Assembly: GCF_029223255.1 (NCBI RefSeq)
Contig: NZ_JARHUC010000004.1
Location: forward strand, 496,001-560,000
Length of the DNA stretch: 64,000 nt
DNA from: Albimonas marina
GTDB lineage: Bacteria; Pseudomonadota; Alphaproteobacteria; Rhodobacterales; Rhodobacteraceae
Direction of reading: 5' to 3'
In this document: piece by piece, positions 1 to 8,046 of the stretch
How the letters are laid out: each line of letters starts with the position of its first letter
Numbering within the stretch: the stretch's first letter is position 1
Notes under the pieces: generated by a model
Databases searched by the model: none
The model's input: only the letters and a program-made list of their open reading frames with translations
What the model was told of the DNA's origin: nothing
Made by a program: the position numbers and the translations under genes

Positions 1-2
1 CG

Positions 3-1232
3 ATGGGCGCCCGCGGCCTGATCTACGAGGACCGCTTCGCCGCCGCCGCGGGCGCCTGCCGGCACGGCCGCGACCTGCGCATCCGCGTGGGCGAGGCGGA
101 CGGCGACGCCTCGGCCCGCCTCTACGAGGAGGTGCTGGCGCAGGGCGCGCCGACGCCGCCGACGGTGGAGGTCGAGGAGAGCGATCCCTTCTACTTCAAC
201 CTCACCTCCGGCACGACGGGCCTGCCCAAGTCCTACCTGCTGTCGCAGTACAACAACGCGACGCTCGCCCCGATGTTCATCGGCTTCGACTGCTCGCCCC
301 GCGACGTGATGATGACCGTGTTCCCCGCCTTCGGCCGGGTCGGCTTCGCCTGGATCGGGGCCGCGGCGGTCTACGGCGTGCCCAACGTGCTGATGAACTT
401 CGAGCCGGCGGCGGTGCTGCGCGCCATCGAGGCCGAGGGGGTGACGATCCTCAACCTCGTGCCCACCATGGCCGCGATGCTGCTGACCGCGCAGGACGAC
501 GTGCAGGCGGACCTCAGCAGCCTGCGCGCGGTGGTCTTCGCCGGCTCCTCCCTGCCCGAGCCGATCCGGCGGGCGACGGAGGCGCGGCTCTGCCCCCACG
601 TCTACGAGTATTACGGGATGCAGGAGACCGGCGCCCTGGTCGCCTCGACGCCCGAGGACCGCCGGCGCGCCCCCGGCTCGGTCGGCCGCGCGGTGCTGTT
701 CGCCGAGGTGCGGGTGGTGGACGACGCGGGCCGCGACCTGCCGGTGGGCGAGACGGGCGAGATCATCGGCCGCTCCCCCAACGCCACCACGGCCTACTGG
801 CAGAACCCCGAGAAGACGGCCGAGACCTTCCGCAACGGCTGGATCCATACCGGGGACCTCGGCTCGATCGACGCCGAGGGCTACCTGACGATCCGCGGGC
901 GCAAGAAGGACATGATCGTCACCGGCGGCCAGAACGTGCATGCCGCAGAGGTCGAGGAGGTGCTGCTCGACCACCCCGCCGTGCAGGACGCCGCGGTCTT
1001 CGCGCTGCCCCACGAGATGTGGGGCGAGGCGGTCACCGCCCTGATCGTCGCCAGGCCCGGCTCGGTCGACGCGGCGGCGCTGGAGGCGCACTGCCGCGCG
1101 CGGATGGCGGGGTTCAAGACGCCCAAGCGGTTCCTCTTCGACACCGAGGCCCTGCCGCGCACGCCCACCGGCAAGGTGCAGAAGTTCCTGCTGGTGGAGC
1201 GGTTTTCGGTCCCCGAATCCGCCGACGGATGA
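3..1232 (+). CDS. Acyl-CoA synthetase (AMP-forming), 3' part
   Basis: This is the C-terminal 409 residues of an ANL-superfamily ligase that activates a carboxylic acid to acyl-AMP and then acyl-CoA. The A3 phosphate loop SGTTGLPK is at residues 69-76, the A5 motif reads YYGMQETG, the A7 motif GWIHTGDLG, and the A8 hinge RGRKKDMIVTGGQNVHAAEV. The A10 lysine is in PRTPTGK near residue 391, so the catalytic end is complete. The family is usually 500-560 residues, so about 100-150 N-terminal residues lie left of the window and the first ATG here is not the real start. The substrate cannot be read from sequence. It converges on the VOC gene with a shared hairpin between them. Confidence 0.9.
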   Translation: MGARGLIYEDRFAAAAGACRHGRDLRIRVGEADGDASARLYEEVLAQGAPTPPTVEVEESDPFYFNLTSGTTGLPKSYLLSQYNNATLAPMFIGFDCSPRDVMMTVFPAFGRVGFAWIGAAAVYGVPNVLMNFEPAAVLRAIEAEGVTILNLVPTMAAMLLTAQDDVQADLSSLRAVVFAGSSLPEPIRRATEARLCPHVYEYYGMQETGALVASTPEDRRRAPGSVGRAVLFAEVRVVDDAGRDLPVGETGEIIGRSPNATTAYWQNPEKTAETFRNGWIHTGDLGSIDAEGYLTIRGRKKDMIVTGGQNVHAAEVEEVLLDHPAVQDAAVFALPHEMWGEAVTALIVARPGSVDAAALEAHCRARMAGFKTPKRFLFDTEALPRTPTGKVQKFLLVERFSVPESADG

Positions 1233-1239
1233 GCGCCCA

Positions 1240-1266
1240 GGGTCCCGGGCGGCGCGCCCGGGACCC
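1240..1266. terminator. Perfect hairpin between convergent genes
   Basis: Twelve-base arms beginning GGGTCCCGGG enclose a GCG loop, 8 bases after the synthetase stop and 25 bases before the VOC stop. It has no T-tract on the plus strand. It may act in both directions as a terminator or mRNA-end structure. Confidence 0.5.
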
Positions 1267-1290
1267 GCGCGCAGGGGCGGGGCGCGGGGA

Positions 1291-1665
1291 TCAGAGTTCG
1301 GCGTAGAGCTCGACGATGTTGCGGTCGGGGTCGGCGAAGAACATCGCGCGGTGGCCCCATTTCGGCAGGTTCGTCGGCGCGCGCAGGAGGGTCGCCCCGT
1401 GGCGCATCAGCCGGTCGTGCCAGTCGTCCACGCTCTCGGCCGGGATGCGCAGGGCGATCTGGACCGGCGACGCGCCGGCCGGCATCGGGCCGTCGTCGCA
1501 GACCCACCAGACGCCGCGGGGCCGCAGCGTCAGCAGCGTTCCGCCGACGTCGAAGCTGACCCAGCCCTCCAGGTCCTCGACGACCGGGAGGCCCAGGGCC
1601 TGCTCGTAGAACGCGCGCGACCGCGCGAGGTCCGCGCAGGGAAGAACGGTATAGGTCATCTGCAT
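1291..1665 (-). CDS. VOC-family (glyoxalase/dioxygenase fold) protein
   Basis: A single-module VOC protein of 124 residues, the usual length for a glyoxalase/bleomycin-resistance domain. It opens with the typical beta-alpha pattern (YTVLPCADLARSRAFYEQALG) and ends FFADPDRNIVELYAEL, where the glutamate is a common metal ligand. GGAGG lies 9 bases before the ATG. The reaction is not predictable, since VOC members include lyases, dioxygenases, epimerases and binding proteins. It lies downstream of the acyl-CoA dehydrogenase on the same strand but beyond a terminator, so it is probably a separate unit. Confidence 0.75.
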   Translation of the reverse strand: MQMTYTVLPCADLARSRAFYEQALGLPVVEDLEGWVSFDVGGTLLTLRPRGVWWVCDDGPMPAGASPVQIALRIPAESVDDWHDRLMRHGATLLRAPTNLPKWGHRAMFFADPDRNIVELYAEL

Positions 1666-1720
1666 CGTCGCGCGCCTCCGGGCTCGGTCGATCCACGGCC
1701 CGGGCCGCGTCGAAAAGGCA

Positions 1721-1754
1721 AGACGCCCCGCCCGGTCTCCCGGGCGGGGCGTCT
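1721..1754 (-). terminator. Intrinsic terminator after the acyl-CoA dehydrogenase gene
   Basis: A perfect 15-bp stem (AGACGCCCCGCCCGG and its complement) has a 4-base loop. On the minus strand it is followed by TTGCCTTTTCG. It lies 41 bases past the stop of the minus-strand acyl-CoA dehydrogenase and fits rho-independent termination of that operon. Confidence 0.75.
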
Positions 1755-1795
1755 GTGGTTCAGGCCGGGCGGCGCTCAGGCCGCCCGGGGAGGCC

Positions 1796-3106
1796 TCACG
1801 GCCCTTCGAACAGCTTGCCGCCGGCGGTGTTCTTCATCGCGGCCTGGCGGTCGTTGGAGGACTGGAAGTCCTTCACCTCGGCGCGGGCGATGACGTTGTG
1901 GTGGACCTCGTCGGGGCCGTCGGCCAGGCGCAGGGTGCGCTGCTTGGTGTACATCTCCGACAGCGGCGACCACTGCGAGACGCCGGTGGCGCCGTGCACC
2001 TGCATGGCCTGGTCGATGATCTGGCAGCACTTCTCGGGCACCATGGCCTTCACCATCGAGACCCAGACGCGGGCCTCCTTGTTGCCCAGCACGTCCATCG
2101 CCTTGGCGGCCTTGAGGACCATCAGGCGCATCGCCTCGATCTCGATCCGGGCGCGGGAGATGGTCTCCATGTTCTTGCCGAGATCGATGATCCGCTTGCC
2201 GAAGGCCTGGCGGTTGAGCCCGCGCGAGATCATCAGGTCCAGCGCCTTCTCCGCCGCGCCGATCGAGCGCATGCAGTGATGGATGCGGCCCGGGCCCAGG
2301 CGGACCTGGGAGATCTCGAAGCCCTTGCCGACGCCCCAGAGGATGTTCTCCTTGGGGACGCGCACGTTCTCGAGCTTGATGTGCATGTGGCCGTGGGGCG
2401 CGTCGTCATGGCCGAAGACGCACATCGGGCCCACGATGTTCACGCCGGGCGTGTCCATCGGCACCAGGATCTGGGACTGCTGGCGGAAGGGCTCGGCCTC
2501 CGGGTCGGTCAGGACCATGCAGATCATGATCTTGCACTGCGGATCGCCGGCGCCGGAGATGTAGTACTTCTCGCCGTTGATCACCCACTCGTCGCCCTCC
2601 AGCACCGCGCGGGTGTGGATGTTGCGCGCGTCGGAGGAGGCGACGTCCGGCTCGGTCATGCCGAAGCAGGAGCGGATCTCGCCGTTCAGAAGGGGCTTGA
2701 GCCACTTCTCTTTCTGCTCGGGCGTGCCGACGCGCTCCAGCACTTCCATGTTGCCGGTGTCGGGGGCGGAGCAGTTCAGCGACTTCGAGGCCAGCGGGTT
2801 CTTGCCCAGCTCGACCGCGATGTAGGTGTAGTCGAGGTTCGACAGGCCCTCGCCGGTCTCGGCGTTGGGCAGGAAGAAGTTCCACAGGCCGTCTTTCTTG
2901 GCCTTGTTCTTGAGGTCCTCCATGATCTCGAGCTGGCGGGGATGCCAGGTCCAGCGGTCGGACTTCTGGGCGTCCAGGCTCTGGAATTCCTCGAGCACGG
3001 GGTCGCAGTTGTCGCGCACGTGCCGGATCACCTTGTCCAGCAGCGGGCGGACCTTCTCGGACATCGTGAGGTCGTTGATGTCCTGATGGGGCAGGGAATG
3101 CTTCAC
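1796..3106 (-). CDS. ACAD10/11-type acyl-CoA dehydrogenase
   Basis: A flavin-dependent acyl-CoA dehydrogenase of 436 residues. MTEPDVASSDA at 150-160, the SGAGDP segment near 184, RLGPGRIHHCMR at 269-280 and LADGPDEVH at 394-402 are hallmarks of the dehydrogenase half of eukaryotic ACAD10/ACAD11 and of bacterial LvaC, more than of ordinary short-chain dehydrogenases. In those proteins the domain removes phosphate from a 4-phosphoacyl-CoA to give an enoyl-CoA. The gene for the matching kinase lies just upstream (253-base gap). The start is GTG behind GGGAGGAGACCC. Family assignment is strong; the phospho-substrate is inference from the neighbour and the sequence resemblance. Confidence 0.85.
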   Translation of the reverse strand: MKHSLPHQDINDLTMSEKVRPLLDKVIRHVRDNCDPVLEEFQSLDAQKSDRWTWHPRQLEIMEDLKNKAKKDGLWNFFLPNAETGEGLSNLDYTYIAVELGKNPLASKSLNCSAPDTGNMEVLERVGTPEQKEKWLKPLLNGEIRSCFGMTEPDVASSDARNIHTRAVLEGDEWVINGEKYYISGAGDPQCKIMICMVLTDPEAEPFRQQSQILVPMDTPGVNIVGPMCVFGHDDAPHGHMHIKLENVRVPKENILWGVGKGFEISQVRLGPGRIHHCMRSIGAAEKALDLMISRGLNRQAFGKRIIDLGKNMETISRARIEIEAMRLMVLKAAKAMDVLGNKEARVWVSMVKAMVPEKCCQIIDQAMQVHGATGVSQWSPLSEMYTKQRTLRLADGPDEVHHNVIARAEVKDFQSSNDRQAAMKNTAGGKLFEGP

Positions 3107-3250
3107 GGGTCTCCTCCCAGAGATGGGCGCCGTCGCGGGGCGCTTTCGAGTGTTGGGACCGCGCCTTGCGGCGGGTCCGGGACGGGCCTTGTCGAGGGGC
3201 CCCGGGGGACGTCGGATGCGACGCTAGGGGGCGCCGCCTTCGCCGTCAAG

Positions 3251-3272
3251 TTGCCTGTCGGCCGGTTGGCAA
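3251..3272. promoter_or_regulatory. 22-bp imperfect palindrome, candidate operator
   Basis: The arms are TTGCC and GGCAA, spaced by 12 bases that contain TGTCGGCCGG. The site is 145 bases upstream of the acyl-CoA dehydrogenase start. Related 22-bp sites occur at 36950-36971 and 56979-57000, each in a promoter region of an acyl-CoA gene. The cognate regulator is unknown. Confidence 0.45.
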
Positions 3273-3359
3273 GCCGTGTCGCCGCAGGCGGTCGAAGGCC
3301 GGGTCGGAACGCCCCGCGGACCGGCTGCCGCGCCGGTCCGCGAGACGCGGCGGGGGGCC

Positions 3360-4487
3360 TCAGCCGCCCGCGGCCGCGTCGGCCTGCTCGGCCACGCGGC
3401 GACCGGCGGCGGCCATCACCTGGCCGCGTTCGCACATCGCCCGCGGGTCGACGCCCGCCGAGCTGACGTTGCCCTGGGCCGCGCGGGCGGCGACGCCCAT
3501 GGCGATGGCGCCCAGCCGGAACATCGAGAAGGCCACGTAGATCGGCCAGTCGTCGATCCGCTCCCGCCCCGAGCGGGCGCGGTAGCGCTCGAGCATCTCG
3601 GCCTCGGTCGGCATGCCGTCGGCCTCCGGGTCGACCCGGTCGGGCGCGCCCGGGGGCATCGACCAGGGCCGCAGCAGGTAGGCGAGGTCCGAGAGCGGGT
3701 GGCCGATGGTGCACAGCTCCCAGTCCAGGATCGCCAGCAGCTTCGGCTCGGTCGGGTGCATGATGACGTTGCCGGGCCGGTAGTCGCCGTGGACCACGGT
3801 GGATTCGTCGACGGCGTTGGGGGCGTGCGTCTCCAGCCAGCCGCGCAGCCAGTCGAGGTCGGAATAGTCGACGTCGGCCGGCAGCACGTCCTTCGACGCC
3901 TCCACCTGGCCCGCCCAGCGGGCGGTCTGGCGCACCAGGTAGCCGCCGGGCTTGCCGAACCCCTCGAGGTCCCTGCGCCAGTCGACGGCGTGCAGGTCCG
4001 CCAGCGCGTCGATCAGGGCGAAGGCGGCCTCGCGCCGGTGCTCGGGCTTCATGGGCGCGAGCGCGGCCGAGGGGATCACCCGGCCCTCGACATGCTCCAT
4101 CACGTAGAACTCGGCGCCGATCACGCCCGGGTCGTCGCAATAGGCGATCATCTTCGGGGCGGGGACGGGCGTATGCTCCATCGCCGCCATGGCCCGGAAC
4201 TCGCGGTCCACGGCATGGGCCTTGGGCAGCAGCTTGCCGGGCGGCTTCTTGCGCAGGACCCAGCGTCTGCCGCCGGCGCCGGTCAGCAGGAAGGTCGGGT
4301 TCGACATGCCGCCCTGGAACTGGTGCACCTCCAGCCCCTGCGCCGCCTCGGGCAGGTGGGGCGTCAACCAGGCGGCGAGCGCGTCGGCGTCGAAGCGGTG
4401 GATCTCGCTCGGCGCCTGCACGCGGGGGGTGTCGCCGTCTCCCTGCGGGGAGGCGGCGGAGGGGCGGGGGGCCTGGGCCACGCTCAT
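3360..4487 (-). CDS. APH-family kinase, ACAD10/11 N-terminal-like (LvaA-like)
   Basis: A phosphotransferase of 375 residues with the aminoglycoside-phosphotransferase fold. It shows the nucleotide-binding segment (WVLRKKPPGKLLPKAH near 76-91), EFYVMEHVEG, the catalytic loop HGDYRPGN at 233-240 and the metal aspartate in LDWE at 255. The pattern closely follows the kinase half of ACAD11, not drug-resistance enzymes. ACAD10/11 and Pseudomonas LvaA phosphorylate 4-hydroxyacyl-CoA, so this protein may prepare the substrate for the downstream dehydrogenase. No LvaB-like small partner was found. The start lies 7 bases after the enoyl-CoA hydratase stop, so the two are co-transcribed. Confidence 0.85.
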   Translation of the reverse strand: MSVAQAPRPSAASPQGDGDTPRVQAPSEIHRFDADALAAWLTPHLPEAAQGLEVHQFQGGMSNPTFLLTGAGGRRWVLRKKPPGKLLPKAHAVDREFRAMAAMEHTPVPAPKMIAYCDDPGVIGAEFYVMEHVEGRVIPSAALAPMKPEHRREAAFALIDALADLHAVDWRRDLEGFGKPGGYLVRQTARWAGQVEASKDVLPADVDYSDLDWLRGWLETHAPNAVDESTVVHGDYRPGNVIMHPTEPKLLAILDWELCTIGHPLSDLAYLLRPWSMPPGAPDRVDPEADGMPTEAEMLERYRARSGRERIDDWPIYVAFSMFRLGAIAMGVAARAAQGNVSSAGVDPRAMCERGQVMAAAGRRVAEQADAAAGG

Positions 4488-4494
4488 CGCCCCC

Positions 4495-5349
4495 TCACTT
4501 CGCGGCGACGGCGGGGAAGGCGGGGGGACGGCGCTCGACGAAGCTCTTCACGCCCTCGCCGAAGTCGGGAGCCTTGAAGCTGGCGCTCATCTCGTCGTCG
4601 GCGATGGCGAGCGACTCGCCGAAGCTCTGGAAATAGGAGGCGCGGACCTGCCGCTTCATCACCGCGATGGAGCGGGGCGAGACCTCCTTGGCGAGGCTCT
4701 GCGCCACGCCCTCGACATGGGCGTCGAGCGCGTCGCCGGGGACCGAGCGGTTGACGAGGCCCAGCTCCTCGGCCTCCGCCCCGGTGAACTTGCGGGCGGT
4801 GAACAGCAGGTCGAGCGCGCGCGCCTCGCCCACCAGGCGGGGCAGCAGCCAGGCGATGCCGTGCTCGGCCACCAGGCCGCGGGCGGCGAAGGCGGTGGTG
4901 AACTTGGCCTCGTCCGCGGCGAAGCGCAGGTCGCAGTAGAGCGCGAGGATCAGGCCGATGCCCGCGCAGGGGCCGTTGATCTTGGCGATCACCGGCTTGG
5001 GGCAGCTGTAGAGGTAGCCGAAGCGCCCGTCGTAGACCGTGCCCAGCGACGGGCCGGGCGCGCCGGCGAAGCTGGAATCGGGCTTCGGCGTCGGGGCGGC
5101 CTTGCGCTCGGACGTGCCCTTGGAGGCGACCGCGTTCTCGAGCACGCCCATGTCGGCGCCCGCGCAGAAGCCGCGGCCGGCGCCGGTGATCACGATCACC
5201 CGGCAGGCGGGATCGGCGCCGGCGGCGACGACGGCCTGCTGCAGCTCGTCGGCGAGCGTGGGCGTGTAGGCGTTCAGCCGGTCGGGCCGGTTGAGGGTGA
5301 TGGTGGTCACGTCGTCGGCGGTCGAGACGAGGATTTCCTGGAAGCTCAT
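4495..5349 (-). CDS. Enoyl-CoA hydratase/isomerase (crotonase family)
   Basis: A crotonase-fold protein of 284 residues. The first oxyanion-hole motif is GAGRGFCAGADM (about 57-67), followed by the CAGIGL helix and a glutamate in the AEHGIAWLLPRLVG stretch, where catalytic acids usually lie. It would hydrate or isomerise a 2-enoyl-CoA, which is the expected product of the downstream kinase/dehydrogenase pair. An insertion near residues 78-100 (KGTSERKAAPTPKPDSS) is longer than in the mitochondrial enzyme. The gene lies between the CaiB fusion (70 bases upstream) and the kinase (7 bases downstream) in one operon. Confidence 0.85.
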   Translation of the reverse strand: MSFQEILVSTADDVTTITLNRPDRLNAYTPTLADELQQAVVAAGADPACRVIVITGAGRGFCAGADMGVLENAVASKGTSERKAAPTPKPDSSFAGAPGPSLGTVYDGRFGYLYSCPKPVIAKINGPCAGIGLILALYCDLRFAADEAKFTTAFAARGLVAEHGIAWLLPRLVGEARALDLLFTARKFTGAEAEELGLVNRSVPGDALDAHVEGVAQSLAKEVSPRSIAVMKRQVRASYFQSFGESLAIADDEMSASFKAPDFGEGVKSFVERRPPAFPAVAAK

Positions 5350-5419
5350 CGGAGCGTCTCCTGCAAGGCGGGGGCGCCCGCCCGCGCCGGGCGGGGCGCG
5401 GGCGAGCGAAGGGGAAAGG

Positions 5420-7774
5420 TCATTCGGCGGGCACGGCGGCTTCGGCCGCGGGGGCGGCGGCGCGCAGGGCGGTGGGGCGCAGGCTGATCACGCCCGAGGT
5501 CACCAGCGCCTGGTAGGCCGTCTCCTCGACGCCCAGGATGCCGGTCAGCACGTCGTGGGTGTCGGCGCCCAGCAGCGGCGCGGGGCCGAAGGGCGGCTTG
5601 CGCGCCCCGTCCTCGAGGATTGAGAGCGAGAACTGCCGCTGCACGCCCACGTGGGGCCGCTCGATGTCGAGATGCGCGCCGACGGCGGCGAGATGCGCGT
5701 CCTCCAGCGTCTCCTCGGGCGTCAGCACCGGGGCGGCGGCGACGCCGGCGGCCTGCAGCGCCTCGGCGGCGTCCAGGATGTCCTGCGTCGCGGTCCAGGC
5801 GGCGACGGCGGCGTCGAGCTCGTCCTCCCGCGCGCGGCGGGCGGCGAGGTCGAGGCCGGCGAGATCCTCGCGCCCGATGGTCCGCGCGAGCGTCGCCCAG
5901 GCGGCGTCGTCCTGGGCGGCGACGTGGATCCAGCGATCCTCGCCCGCGCCGGGATAGATGCCGTGCGGGGCCATCACGGCGTGACGGTTGCGGATGCGGG
6001 GCGGCTCGGCCCCGGTCGCGCCGCGGGTCAGCATGGCGGCGGCGGCGAAGGGCACCAGGCACTCCACCTGGCTCATGTTCACCCACTGGCCCTTGCCGCC
6101 GCGCTTGCGGTGCACCAGCGCCGCCAGCGCCGCCGCGGCCCCGTAGAGGCCGCCGATCGGGTCGCCATAGGCGATGTGGCCCATCGTCGGCGGCCAGGAC
6201 GGATCGCCCCGGAACGAGGGCAGGCCCGAGGCATGTTCGAGCGTCGAGCCGTAGGCGCGGGTGTCCGACCACTCGTTGCGCCCGCCGAAGGCCGAGGCGG
6301 AGATCATCACCAGGTCGTCGCGCCCCTTCGAGAGCGACTCCCACCCCATGCCCAGCCGGTCCATGACCGAGGCGGCGTGGTTCTCGACCGTCAGCTGGCT
6401 CGCGTCGACCAGGGCCTTGGCCAGGCGCTTGCCCTCGTCGGTGGTCAGGTCGAGGCTTACGCTCTTCTTGCCGCGGTTCAGGGCGGTGAAGCGGCGGCTT
6501 TCCTCGTACTGGCGGCGCGCGATGGACTCGGCGTCCCACAGCGTGCCGCGCCACCAGTCGGGATAGCGGCCGGCCTCGATCTTGATCACCTCGGCCCCGA
6601 GGTCGGCGAGGATGCGGGTGATCAGCGGCCCGGCCCAGCCCATCGAGAAGTCGGCGACCCGAAGCCCGGTCAGCGGCGCGCCGGGGGCGGCGTCGCGCGC
6701 GGCGGAGGTGTCGAGCGGCTCGCCCCCGCCGCCGGTGTCGGCGACGCGGATCGGGCTGCGCGGGGCGACCAGGCCGCGCCCGCCGGCCTCGATCGTCTGC
6801 AGCAGGCCGCGGGGGCCGAAGATCGGGTGGTTTATCAGGGTCTCGGCGTCCGGGATCACCGCCATCGGCACGCGCATCTTCCGGCCCAGCGCGGCCCATT
6901 CCTCGGCCGTCTTGGCCTTCAGGCGGCGGTCGATCTCGGCCTCGATCTCGTCCGCGCGCTCGCCGCGCAGCTGGATGGTGGCGAGGCCGGGGTCGGTCGC
7001 CCACTCCGGCAGGTCCAGCATCTCGCAGAAAGCGGCCCACTGCGCGGGCGTCAGCACGGTGATGCCCAGCCAGCGCCCGTCGGCGCAGAGGTGGGAGGAG
7101 ACGGGGCAGGTCGGGAAGAACCGGTTCACGCCCAGCCGCTCGCACTTGCGGTCGTAGACGATGGAATCGGCCATCGCGAGCTCGGACAGGCACAGGTTCG
7201 ATTCGAGGATCCCCACCTCGAACCCCCGATGCCGCCCGCCCGCGTAGAGCGCGGCGAGGGCCGCGTGCAGCGCGAAGACGCCGCCCACCATCGAGGCCTG
7301 GAGGTCGCCGAGCTGCTGGGGCGGGCCATCCTTGGGGCCGACCACGTAGATCATCCCGATCAGCGCCTGCACCACGGCGTCGGAGCCCGCCCAGGTCGCC
7401 CGTGGGCCCTGGGCCGCGAACCAGCGCAGGTCGACGGTCGCCGCGCGGGGGCGGGAGGCGAGCGCGGGGCGCGCCGCCTCCTCGCCCAGGATCAGCAGGT
7501 CGGCGTCGGCGACCAGCGCGTCGAGGTCGCCCTCGGCCGCGGTCTTGCCGTGGTCCAGCCAGGCGTGGAGCAGGCCCTCGGTGCGGGGATCGTCGGCGAT
7601 CTCGCGGCGCCGGCGCAGGGGATCGCCGCCCTCGGGCTCGACCCGCAGCACCTCGACGCCGAGGTCGGCGAGCATCCGCCCGCACCAGGCGCCGCCGACG
7701 CCGCCGCCGATCTCGACCGCGCGGATGCCGGCGAGCGGGCCCGCGCCCGGGCGGGAGGTCTGCGCGCCGCTCAT
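5420..7774 (-). CDS. Tandem-domain CaiB/BaiF CoA-transferase
   Basis: At 784 residues this is about twice the length of a normal class III CoA-transferase and holds two copies of the fold. The N-terminal copy begins GIRAVEIGGGVGGAWCGRML and the C-terminal copy GLRVADFSMGWAGPLITRIL (about residue 370). Each half keeps an acidic residue where formyl-CoA transferase has its acyl-carrying aspartate (LESN in the first, VECL in the second). Class III enzymes are interlocked dimers, so a covalent two-domain form is plausible. It probably transfers CoA to the free acid that this regulon degrades. It is the first gene of the leftward operon behind an operator-bearing promoter. Confidence 0.85.
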   Translation of the reverse strand: MSGAQTSRPGAGPLAGIRAVEIGGGVGGAWCGRMLADLGVEVLRVEPEGGDPLRRRREIADDPRTEGLLHAWLDHGKTAAEGDLDALVADADLLILGEEAARPALASRPRAATVDLRWFAAQGPRATWAGSDAVVQALIGMIYVVGPKDGPPQQLGDLQASMVGGVFALHAALAALYAGGRHRGFEVGILESNLCLSELAMADSIVYDRKCERLGVNRFFPTCPVSSHLCADGRWLGITVLTPAQWAAFCEMLDLPEWATDPGLATIQLRGERADEIEAEIDRRLKAKTAEEWAALGRKMRVPMAVIPDAETLINHPIFGPRGLLQTIEAGGRGLVAPRSPIRVADTGGGGEPLDTSAARDAAPGAPLTGLRVADFSMGWAGPLITRILADLGAEVIKIEAGRYPDWWRGTLWDAESIARRQYEESRRFTALNRGKKSVSLDLTTDEGKRLAKALVDASQLTVENHAASVMDRLGMGWESLSKGRDDLVMISASAFGGRNEWSDTRAYGSTLEHASGLPSFRGDPSWPPTMGHIAYGDPIGGLYGAAAALAALVHRKRGGKGQWVNMSQVECLVPFAAAAMLTRGATGAEPPRIRNRHAVMAPHGIYPGAGEDRWIHVAAQDDAAWATLARTIGREDLAGLDLAARRAREDELDAAVAAWTATQDILDAAEALQAAGVAAAPVLTPEETLEDAHLAAVGAHLDIERPHVGVQRQFSLSILEDGARKPPFGPAPLLGADTHDVLTGILGVEETAYQALVTSGVISLRPTALRAAAPAAEAAVPAE

Positions 7775-7940
7775 CGGGCGAGACCCGGACGGACGGCGGA
7801 GGCGGGGGTCAGGCGGGCGCGCGCGCCCAGGGGGCGCGACTGCGGTGCGGGCCGCATCATGGGGATCCTCCCAGATCGTTGTCTGCGTCCGCCCTCTCCT
7901 GTCCGCGGGGAGGGCGGACGGGGGGCGGATTCTTCGCGCG

Positions 7941-7970
7941 AGCGTAGGCCTGACAGCTGTCAGGAATCAA
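7941..7970 (-). promoter_or_regulatory. Promoter with CTGAC-N4-GTCAG operator, caiB operon
   Basis: CCTGACAGCTGTCAGG (7949-7964) is a perfect 16-bp palindrome. On the minus strand it fills the 18-base spacer between TTGATT (7965-7970) and TACGCT (7941-7946), so a bound repressor would cover the promoter. It is 175 bases from the CaiB start. The CTGAC-N4-GTCAG core recurs upstream of the ABC operon and the 3-hydroxyacyl-CoA dehydrogenase operon. The promoter boxes are weak matches; the palindrome is unambiguous. Confidence 0.7.
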
Positions 7971-8046
7971 GGCCGACGATCAGCCTGCCTTGCGATCCGG
8001 AGGCGAGGGCGGGGGGATGCGGGCGCGGCGGCGCCGGCGCTGCGGC

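Noticed and set aside
3360-4487. Aminoglycoside resistance kinase
   Set aside because: The motifs follow ACAD10/11 kinases and the gene lies in an acyl-CoA operon, so antibiotic resistance is unlikely.
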